Part shown: positions 57,092 to 64,000 of the stretch, piece after piece
How the letters are laid out: each line of letters opens with the position of its first letter
Numbering within the stretch: position 1 is the first letter of the stretch
Assembly (NCBI GenBank): GCA_012103315.1
Contig: WLWZ01000003.1
Location: forward strand, 62,001-126,000
Direction of reading: 5' to 3'
DNA length: 64,000 nt
Source: Alphaproteobacteria bacterium
GTDB taxonomy: Bacteria; Pseudomonadota; Alphaproteobacteria; MPNO01; UBA2964
Notes under the pieces: generated by a model
What the model saw: the letters and a program-made list of their open reading frames with translations, nothing else
Database searches by the model: none
What the model was told of the DNA's origin: nothing
Translations under genes and position numbers: made by a program

Positions 57092-58483
57092 GTGATCGAG
57101 ATACAATCCCGCCGCGAACAAAAAATCGCTCTCTTCGGCCTTGGCGCTTCAGGCCTTGCGACGGCACACGCCTTGTCAGCAAGCGGTGCGAACGTTCTCG
57201 CGTGGGATGACAACGACGATCAACGCAGTGCCGCCCAGAACGACAGCATCTCATTATGCGACCTCAATGCACAGGATTTCACTGAACTCGACGCCCTGAT
57301 TCTTGCCCCGGGCGTTCCCCTAACACACAAGCCACATCCAATTGCGCAAAAGGCGAAAGCCGCAAATTGCCCGATCCTCGGTGATATCGAGTTACTGATA
57401 GAGTCCTGTCCGACGACACAATTCATCGGAATCACGGGGACAAACGGTAAATCGACAACGACCGCCCTAATTGGCCACATGCTGGCTACCGCTGGGATAA
57501 AATCACAGATAGGCGGGAATTTAGGGCCACCAGCACTGGGTTTCGAAATGCCCGCAAAGGACGAAGTCATTGTCCTCGAGCTGTCATCCTATCAACTCGA
57601 TCTAACACAAGATGCTACGTTTGATATTGCGGTATTTCTAAATGTTAGCGCAGACCATCTCGACCGCCATGGCGATATGGATGGCTATATCAAAGCCAAG
57701 CGACGAATATTCCGGGACAAGGTAAACCCAATAGGACCACAGATTGCGATCATCGGTGTCGACGACGACAACGGTCGTTCTCTCCATCAAGAATTTTCGC
57801 AACGCTCAGGATGGAAAGCGATTGCCATCGCGATGTCGGACACTTTGGACGACGGTTTCTATGCCAATAACGGCATTCTCTATGAAGCTATCGCCGGTAA
57901 CTCCAAAGCGATCTGCGATCTTTCCCACTCAAATAACTTGCCCGGCGACCACAATTGGCAAAATGCCGCAGCCGCAGCTGCTGTCGGACATGTACTCGAA
58001 TTAAGTGGCAACAAAATTGCCCAGGCGATTAAAAGTTATCCCGGTCTACCGCATCGCACAGAAAATCTTGGCAGCATCAAGGGCGTTACCTTTGTAAATG
58101 ACAGTAAGGCCACGAATGGCGAAGCAGCCGCACGGGCGCTGGCCTGTTACAAAAATATCTTCTGGATTGCAGGCGGACGGGCGAAAGATAACGGCCTGGC
58201 AGTAATCCGTCCGTTTTTACCCAATATCCAGCACACCTTTTTGATTGGTGAAGCTGGACCAGCGTTTGAAGCCGAACTTGCTGGTGCAGTACCGGTGACG
58301 CAATGTGAAGATCTGAAAACCGCCACTAAAGAGGCATTCCGCGTCGCGATTGATCACGGAACCAATCCGAAAACAGTTCTGCTGTCACCTGCCTGCGCTT
58401 CTTTCGATCAATGGAAGAATTTCGAGGCTCGTGGTGATGCCTTTAAATCGTTCGTTACTGACCTCGCAGAGGTCAACCAATGA
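57092..58483 (+). CDS. murD: UDP-MurNAc-L-alanine:D-glutamate ligase MurD
   Basis: Adds D-glutamate to UDP-MurNAc-Ala. It has 463 residues, with N-terminal IALFGLGASGLATAHAL, the ATP loop ITGTNGKSTTTALIGH, and FVNDSKATNGEAAARAL and LSPACASFDQWKNFEARG. GTG start, 7 bases after mraY. It overlaps ftsW by 4 bases. Confidence 0.96.
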   Translation: MIEIQSRREQKIALFGLGASGLATAHALSASGANVLAWDDNDDQRSAAQNDSISLCDLNAQDFTELDALILAPGVPLTHKPHPIAQKAKAANCPILGDIELLIESCPTTQFIGITGTNGKSTTTALIGHMLATAGIKSQIGGNLGPPALGFEMPAKDEVIVLELSSYQLDLTQDATFDIAVFLNVSADHLDRHGDMDGYIKAKRRIFRDKVNPIGPQIAIIGVDDDNGRSLHQEFSQRSGWKAIAIAMSDTLDDGFYANNGILYEAIAGNSKAICDLSHSNNLPGDHNWQNAAAAAAVGHVLELSGNKIAQAIKSYPGLPHRTENLGSIKGVTFVNDSKATNGEAAARALACYKNIFWIAGGRAKDNGLAVIRPFLPNIQHTFLIGEAGPAFEAELAGAVPVTQCEDLKTATKEAFRVAIDHGTNPKTVLLSPACASFDQWKNFEARGDAFKSFVTDLAEVNQ

Positions 58484-59604
58484 CCGCGTTTACCCGCACA
58501 GATACATCTCTGTTAGGTCGCTGGTGGTGGACCATTGATCACTGGACACTCGCCGCAATCGCCCTGCTCATCGGCTTCGGCATAATGATGACAATGGCGG
58601 CGAGTCCGCCTGTCGCAGATCGACTAGGGTTTGACTCCTTCCACTTTGTCCGACGGCAACTATTCTACCTGCCCATAGCCATAGCCGCGCTAATCGGTGT
58701 TTCACTGATGTCACCACGTGGCATAAGGCGGTTTGCAACAGGGTTGTTTGTTCTCAGTCTCATTTTGCTCATCGCGACCTTCTTCTTTGGTACCGAGATC
58801 AAAGGCGCGCGCCGCTGGATCAATCTTGCAGGCCTCTCTCTGCAACCATCCGAATTCATTAAACCGACCTTCGCCGTCGTCACCGCCTGGCTCTTTGCCA
58901 TGCGGGGGGACAATGGCAAAGAAGTCGGTCGAACCGCCGCCATCGTTCTCTACGGGCTGGTGGTAAGCCTACTCCTGCTCCAACCGGATTTTGGTATGAC
59001 GGTTGTCGTGTCAGCTGTTTGGTTCACTCAGTTTTTCCTTGCCGGCCTCCCGATGCTCTGGGTCGCCGCTTTCATTGCTATCGGTATTGGCGGTGCCGTT
59101 GGCGCTTATTTCTTGCTGCCGCATGTCGCCAGTCGTGTCGATAGATTCATCGACCCATCATCCGGCGATAGCTATCAAGTCATGCGATCTATGGAAGCTT
59201 TTATGAATGGTGGGGTTCTTGGACGCGGCCCCGGCGAAGGCTCAGTCAAAACTGTCCTGCCAGACGCCCACACCGACTTTATATTCGCAGTAGCCGCCGA
59301 AGAATTTGGCATGATTGCGTGCCTAATCATCGTCGGGCTTTTCGCGTTCATCGTTCTTCGCGGATTCTCACGCGTTATCAAAGAAACCAACTTCTTCATT
59401 TTGCTGGCGGTGACAGGGTTATTGGTTCAATTCGGCTTGCAATCTCTCGTCAACATGGCATCGACCCTTCATCTCATGCCGACTAAGGGTATGACCCTTC
59501 CCTTTATTAGCTACGGCGGATCATCTCTTGTTTCCATAGCACTCTGTGTCGGTATGGCGCTTTCACTGACGCGCCGTCGCGTTGGACAGGAGGCGGGTTT
59601 ATGA
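58480..59604 (+). CDS. ftsW: Septal glycosyltransferase FtsW
   Basis: SEDS-family peptidoglycan polymerase that pairs with FtsI at the septum. The 374 residues contain about ten membrane segments with INLAGLSLQPSEFIKPTF, the large periplasmic loop with GDSYQVMRSMEAF and GRGPGEGSVKTVLPDAHTDF, and FISYGGSSLVS near the end. Confidence 0.96.
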   Translation: MTAFTRTDTSLLGRWWWTIDHWTLAAIALLIGFGIMMTMAASPPVADRLGFDSFHFVRRQLFYLPIAIAALIGVSLMSPRGIRRFATGLFVLSLILLIATFFFGTEIKGARRWINLAGLSLQPSEFIKPTFAVVTAWLFAMRGDNGKEVGRTAAIVLYGLVVSLLLLQPDFGMTVVVSAVWFTQFFLAGLPMLWVAAFIAIGIGGAVGAYFLLPHVASRVDRFIDPSSGDSYQVMRSMEAFMNGGVLGRGPGEGSVKTVLPDAHTDFIFAVAAEEFGMIACLIIVGLFAFIVLRGFSRVIKETNFFILLAVTGLLVQFGLQSLVNMASTLHLMPTKGMTLPFISYGGSSLVSIALCVGMALSLTRRRVGQEAGL

Positions 59605-60731
59605 ACGCCTCTGCGCTCCTGAAACAACCTATTGTCCTCGCCGCTGGCGGCACTGGCGGTCATGTATATCCCGCATTGGCGTTGGCAGAGGTTTTGGGAT
59701 CACGAAACTGGCCAATTGCATTTGTCACCGATAACCGGGGGACCGCTTTTGGAGAACCTAGATCAGGCACAGAAATTCACCATATCAAGGCGGCGAGCCT
59801 TGGCGGCGGCGCTTGCAGCAAACTCAAGGGGCTCACGCAGTTAGGCGTTGGTTTGCTGCAAGCGCGCGCCATCCTCAAACGCTTGAATCCAGCGGCGTCA
59901 GTTGGTTTCGGTGGCTACCCGTCAGTACCAACAATGTGTGCTGCCACCCAAATCGGTACCCCAACTATTATCCACGAACAAAATGCCGTCCTCGGTCGCG
60001 CGAACCGCTTGTTAGCACCACGAGTCGGAACGATTGCAACATCTTTTGATCAAGTATCCGGCGTCCCGCCGCAAGCCAGTCAGAAAGCTGTCCTAACCGG
60101 CAATCCGGTTCGTACCGCGATTTCACAGATTGGCGAAACACCGTATCCAACCCTGACGGAATCCGATCAGCTCAACCTGCTCATCTTTGGTGGCAGCCAA
60201 GGGGCGCGAGTCCTGAGCGAGGTCATACCCAGGGCTCTTGCGTCGCTTTCTCATGATGAGAAATCTCGTCTTCACATTACGCAACAATGTCGAGCTGAAG
60301 ATCTTGAGGATGTTAAAGCTGCCTATGAACAGGCCGGCATCTCGGCGACACTAGCGACCTTCTTTGATGATATGCCTGAACGCCTGACCAAGGCGCACTT
60401 GGTTATCGCTCGCGCCGGCGCTTCTACAATTTCAGAACTTATGGCGGCAGGACGGCCAGCAATACTCATTCCCTACCCTCACGCCACCGATGACCATCAA
60501 ACCGCGAATGCAAGCCGTGTTGCTGCCGCTGGTGCCAGCTGGTGCGTACCTGAGCCCACCTTTACGACCGACTTTGTTGCTGGCGAGCTCCATCGTTTCC
60601 TGCAGCAACCGCAAACTCTGGTAGAAGCTGCCGCTAAGACGAAGCGACTTCGCAAGGCCGACGCCGCGGAACGTCTCGCCGATGCAGTCGAAGCCAACAT
60701 AGACCTCACCGAACGTGGGGAGGCCGCATGA
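59601..60731 (+). CDS. murG: UDP-GlcNAc:lipid I transferase MurG
   Basis: Makes lipid II from lipid I at the inner face of the membrane. It has 376 residues, with the N-terminal [62 protein letters not shown] and the UDP-GlcNAc-binding [24 protein letters not shown] overlaps with ftsW and murC. Confidence 0.96.
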   Translation: MNASALLKQPIVLAAGGTGGHVYPALALAEVLGSRNWPIAFVTDNRGTAFGEPRSGTEIHHIKAASLGGGACSKLKGLTQLGVGLLQARAILKRLNPAASVGFGGYPSVPTMCAATQIGTPTIIHEQNAVLGRANRLLAPRVGTIATSFDQVSGVPPQASQKAVLTGNPVRTAISQIGETPYPTLTESDQLNLLIFGGSQGARVLSEVIPRALASLSHDEKSRLHITQQCRAEDLEDVKAAYEQAGISATLATFFDDMPERLTKAHLVIARAGASTISELMAAGRPAILIPYPHATDDHQTANASRVAAAGASWCVPEPTFTTDFVAGELHRFLQQPQTLVEAAAKTKRLRKADAAERLADAVEANIDLTERGEAA

Positions 60732-62167
60732 GAACCCTTCCCCTCTCTATCGGAAATATCCATTTCTGCGGCATCGGCGGTATCGGCATGAGTGGTATCG
60801 CGGAAGTTCTGCACAATCTCGGCTACTCAGTCCAAGGCAGCGACATCGCCGAGAATCCCAACGTCGCGCGCCTTACTGAAATGGGCATCCCGGTTTCGAT
60901 TGGACAAAGCGGTGACAATCTCGGTGACGCAACCGTTATCGTAGTCTCATCGGCGATCCAACCCGATAATCCAGAATTAATGGCTGCCCGACAACGCCAT
61001 ATACCCGTCGTTCGGCGGGCTGAAATGCTTGCTGAATTGATGCGCCTTAAATGGGCCATCGCTGTTGGTGGAACCCATGGCAAAACGACGACGACCTCTT
61101 TGATCGCTGCCATGCTTGATACGGCTGGGACGGACCCCACTGTCATCAATGGCGGGATTATAAACGCCTACGGCACAAATGCGCGCCTCGGTGAAGGTGA
61201 ATGGGTTGTCGTTGAGGCCGACGAATCCGATGGCACGTTTATAAAGTTGCCTGCCACTATTGCGGTCGTGACCAATATCGATCCCGAGCATCTGGACTTC
61301 TACGGATCTTTTGACGAAGTCCGGAAGGCATTTGTTACCTTTGTCTCAAATATCCCATTCTATGGGCTTGCGGTCCTTTGTATCGATCATCCCGAAGTAC
61401 AAGCGCTAATTCCGCAAGTCCCAGATCGCAAAATCATTACCTACGGCTTTAACGCGCAGGCAGACATCCGTGCCGAACAGCTAACAACCAGCGAAAACCG
61501 CACTGAGTTCGACATCATCTTTTCCGGTCGTTCAGCAATGGCAGGAACGCGCCTAGATAGAGTTTCTTTGCCAATGGTCGGCAAGCACAATGTCCAGAAC
61601 GCACTTGCCGCTGTGGCGATTGCGCAAGAGATGGATACGCCAGCGGAAACAATTCGCGAAGGACTCGCAGCATTTTCTGGTGTCAAACGTCGTTTCACTG
61701 TTACTGGCAAAAGCAGCGGGGTTACGGTCGTTGACGATTACGGTCACCATCCGGTCGAGATCAGTGCAGTTCTCGCTGCAGCCCGCGCGAGTGCTCGAGG
61801 CCGCGTCATCGCAGTGGTCCAACCTCATCGTTATTCAAGGTTGAAAGATTTATTTGAAGATTTTTGTACTTGTTTCAATGACGCTGACACGGTCGTTGTA
61901 GCGGATGTCTATCCCGCTGGCGAAAAACCCATAAAGGGCTTTGATCGAGAAGGCCTGATCGAAGGGTTGCGAGCTCACGGTCACCGCGATGTCATGGCAT
62001 TAGAGAGTCCCGAGTCTCTTCCCCCCCTCATTGCAGACATCATGTTAGATGGTGACATGGTCATTTGCCTCGGCGCCGGGAATATCACAGCTTGGGCCAA
62101 TGATTTACCGGATGCACTTGAAGCCCTCTCGAGCCAAGCAGATGTAAGACGGGAGGCCGGAACATGA
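60728..62167 (+). CDS. murC: UDP-MurNAc:L-alanine ligase MurC
   Basis: Adds the first amino acid to UDP-MurNAc. The 479-residue enzyme has the N-terminal [20 protein letters not shown], the ATP loop [24 protein letters not shown] and the C-terminal [18 protein letters not shown] and QPHRYSRL. Its order before murB and ddl is the usual alphaproteobacterial one. Confidence 0.97.
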   Translation: MRTLPLSIGNIHFCGIGGIGMSGIAEVLHNLGYSVQGSDIAENPNVARLTEMGIPVSIGQSGDNLGDATVIVVSSAIQPDNPELMAARQRHIPVVRRAEMLAELMRLKWAIAVGGTHGKTTTTSLIAAMLDTAGTDPTVINGGIINAYGTNARLGEGEWVVVEADESDGTFIKLPATIAVVTNIDPEHLDFYGSFDEVRKAFVTFVSNIPFYGLAVLCIDHPEVQALIPQVPDRKIITYGFNAQADIRAEQLTTSENRTEFDIIFSGRSAMAGTRLDRVSLPMVGKHNVQNALAAVAIAQEMDTPAETIREGLAAFSGVKRRFTVTGKSSGVTVVDDYGHHPVEISAVLAAARASARGRVIAVVQPHRYSRLKDLFEDFCTCFNDADTVVVADVYPAGEKPIKGFDREGLIEGLRAHGHRDVMALESPESLPPLIADIMLDGDMVICLGAGNITAWANDLPDALEALSSQADVRREAGT

Positions 62168-63099
62168 TGGCCGCCCAAAATCTGGATCACCTCATTGATC
62201 AGCTTCCCAAAGTTCGGGGCACGTTAACGGCTAACGCACCCATCGCGCGGCTGACCTGGTTTCGCGTTGGTGGCAATGCCGAAGTATTGTTTGATCCGGC
62301 TGATCAAGACGACCTTCAGTCTTTTCTTACAGCATTGCCACTCGATATCCCCGTTACCATTCTCGGCGGCGCTTCCAACCTCATTATCCGTGATGGCGGA
62401 ATTTCTGGAGTTACAATCAGGCTAGGCAGGGCATTCACGGATGTCGCCGTAGACGGGTCCGTGGTAACCGCTAGTGCCGCAGCAATGGATATCACGGTGT
62501 CCCGCAAGGCTCGGAACAGCGAAATTGGCGGACTCGAGTTCCTAAGCGGCATACCCGGATCGATAGGCGGCGCTGTGCGAATGAATGCTGGCGCCTATGA
62601 AACTGAAATCAATGATGTCCTGATCGAAGCGACGGCAATTGACCGTCAAGGCAATCTCCACCGAAAGACACCGGCCGAACTTGGCTATACATATCGTCAC
62701 TGCGATGCGCCGGAAGATTGGATATTCCTCTCTGCACAACTCCAAGGCCAGCTGGGCAACGCAGACGCTATTTCGACGCGGATGGAAGAAATCGCCTCCG
62801 CGAGAGAAAACTCTCAGCCAATTAGAGAGCGTACCGGTGGCAGTACTTTCAAGAATCCTGACGACCACAAGGCTTGGCAACTCATCGACAAAGCAGGTTG
62901 CCGCGGATTACAGCGTGGCGGTGCCCAGGTTTCAAATACTCATTGCAATTTCCTGATTAATACCGGGACAGCCACAGCTGCTGATCTGGAAGGTTTGGGC
63001 GAAGAAGTCCGCCGTCGGGTCGAGGATGAAACCGGCATTAAACTCGAATGGGAAATCAAACGAATTGGCGCCCTTCCAACAGTCGGAGGCGCATCATGA
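62164..63099 (+). CDS. murB: UDP-N-acetylenolpyruvoylglucosamine reductase MurB
   Basis: FAD enzyme that reduces UDP-GlcNAc-enolpyruvate to UDP-MurNAc. It has 311 residues, with [13 protein letters not shown], the FAD-binding [32 protein letters not shown], and the C-terminal [20 protein letters not shown] and [14 protein letters not shown] regions of type II MurB. Overlaps murC and ddl. Confidence 0.96.
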   Translation: MMAAQNLDHLIDQLPKVRGTLTANAPIARLTWFRVGGNAEVLFDPADQDDLQSFLTALPLDIPVTILGGASNLIIRDGGISGVTIRLGRAFTDVAVDGSVVTASAAAMDITVSRKARNSEIGGLEFLSGIPGSIGGAVRMNAGAYETEINDVLIEATAIDRQGNLHRKTPAELGYTYRHCDAPEDWIFLSAQLQGQLGNADAISTRMEEIASARENSQPIRERTGGSTFKNPDDHKAWQLIDKAGCRGLQRGGAQVSNTHCNFLINTGTATAADLEGLGEEVRRRVEDETGIKLEWEIKRIGALPTVGGAS

Positions 63100-64000
63100 G
63101 TAAGCGTGTCGCAGTTCTCCTTGGTGGTATTTCGTCTGAGCGCGACGTTTCACTTGTTTCAGGTACAGCCGTGGCAGGTGCCCTACGCGACAAGGGTTAT
63201 AACGTCGTTGAGATAGACGTCAGCGACGATATTACAGCAATTATCAACGCCCTTAATCCAGCACCTGACGCCGTATTTAACGCGCTTCATGGTCGTTACG
63301 GGGAAGACGGTTGCATGCAAGGCATGCTCGATCTGTTGAATATCCCCTATACCCATTCTGGTGTTCTCTCTTCTGCCTTGGCAATGGATAAACCCGTGGC
63401 CAAACGATTATTCGAAGAAGCGGGCATCCCCTGCGCCGAACACGTTATCGCCAGCCGCGAAGAGGTTCTGGCGGGTCATGTCATGGAGCCACCTTATGTG
63501 ATGAAGCCCCTCAATGAGGGGTCAAGCGTCGGTGTCCAAATTGTAAGTGATGAGGCAAGCCGCGCAGCGATGACGGATACCCAATGGACATTTGGCAACA
63601 AAGTCATGGTGGAAAAATATATCCCCGGTCGAGAGATCACCGTTGCCGTTATGGGCGATCAAGCATTGGGCGTCACCGAACTTAGGACCGATGACGGTTT
63701 CTATGACTATGAGGCTAAGTATACGGAAGGCAGGACAACTCACATAGTTCCCGCCCCACTGCCTCCACCAATTTATAAGGCCGCCATGGCGCATGCCCGC
63801 GCCGCGCACGAAACCCTTGGGTGCCGGGGCGTAACGCGCGCCGACTTACGCTATGACGACACTCAGTCAGATCCCGGATCCTTGATAATGCTCGAAATCA
63901 ACACTCAACCCGGGATGACACCTTTATCTTTGGTTCCTGAACAAGCTGCTCATGCTGGTATCGAATTTGGCGACCTGGTTTCCTGGATGGTGGAGAACGC
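63096..64000 (+). CDS. ddl: D-alanine-D-alanine ligase (3' end outside the window)
   Basis: Makes the D-Ala-D-Ala dipeptide used by MurF. About 301 codons are visible and the frame stays open to the window edge. It has KRVAVLLGGISSERDVSLVS, FNALHGRYGEDGCMQG, YTHSGVLSSALAMDKPVAK, the ATP-grasp PLNEGSSVGVQIV, and the late EINTQPGMTPLSLVPEQA. The ATG overlaps the murB stop (ATGA). Only the last few residues are missing. Confidence 0.96.
   Translation, partial: MSKRVAVLLGGISSERDVSLVSGTAVAGALRDKGYNVVEIDVSDDITAIINALNPAPDAVFNALHGRYGEDGCMQGMLDLLNIPYTHSGVLSSALAMDKPVAKRLFEEAGIPCAEHVIASREEVLAGHVMEPPYVMKPLNEGSSVGVQIVSDEASRAAMTDTQWTFGNKVMVEKYIPGREITVAVMGDQALGVTELRTDDGFYDYEAKYTEGRTTHIVPAPLPPPIYKAAMAHARAAHETLGCRGVTRADLRYDDTQSDPGSLIMLEINTQPGMTPLSLVPEQAAHAGIEFGDLVSWMVEN

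Overview
The window comes from the chromosome of a flagellated alphaproteobacterium, most likely from the Rhodospirillales and relatives. The evidence is the CtrA/ChpT/SciP regulators, the Caulobacter-like order flgE-sciP-fliF-fliG-fliH-fliN-flbD-flhA, a C4-pathway 5-aminolevulinate synthase, a long hybrid CheA and a fused NuoE/NuoF-type formate dehydrogenase subunit. Coding density is high, and many neighbours overlap by 4 bases (ATGA). I see no insertion sequence, phage gene, CRISPR array or tRNA.

Layout. 1-12 kb: flagellar hook, MS-ring, switch, export and stator genes with the regulators SciP and FlbD; fliIJ lie on the minus strand, divergent from ctrA. 12-20 kb: ctrA (broken by a frameshift), then a minus-strand chemotaxis operon cheA-cheW-cheY-cheB-cheR, then chpT and a DUF3553 gene. 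20-33 kb: formate dehydrogenase and molybdenum-cofactor block (fused FdsGB subunit, catalytic FdhA, fdhD, a GIY-YIG-like gene, mobA, a ModE-like regulator, moaA), mixed with an amidohydrolase, a YHS protein, MsrP and a PAS histidine kinase. 32-37 kb: class III aminotransferase, hemA, a Mug-type glycosylase, RidA, TfoX-like and ribbon-helix-helix genes. 37-41 kb: a large AsmA-like protein. 41-45 kb: a minus-strand catabolic-looking operon around 3-hydroxyanthranilate dioxygenase. 45-49 kb: a hypothetical gene, DUF3750, a DjlA-like protein, an EamA transporter, a PGRP-type amidase and RNase P RNA. 49.5-64 kb: the division and cell wall (dcw) cluster mraZ to ddl, cut by the window edge.

Main points of interest. 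(1) CheA carries what looks like a truncated haemoglobin domain between its HPt domain and its dimerisation domain, which would make the chemotaxis kinase itself a gas or redox sensor. (2) The same cheA reading frame is cut by one in-frame TAG inside its P5 domain; the rest (half of P5, a second CheW-like domain, a receiver) continues in the same frame. (3) ctrA has a frameshift in a CT-rich tract that removes most of the DNA-binding domain. Two lesions in motility regulators, with all other genes intact, point either to real recent loss or phase variation or to two assembly errors. Raw reads would decide. (4) A GIY-YIG-like protein sits inside the fdhD-mobA operon. (5) A well phased set of TGGGN repeats lies upstream of mraZ.

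How the parts fit. CtrA (phosphorylated through ChpT), SciP and FlbD are the expected control circuit for the flagellar and chemotaxis genes beside them. FdhD, MobA, MoaA and the ModE-like protein supply and regulate the molybdenum cofactor used by FdhA; MsrP uses molybdopterin too. The dcw genes make lipid II and the septal synthase.
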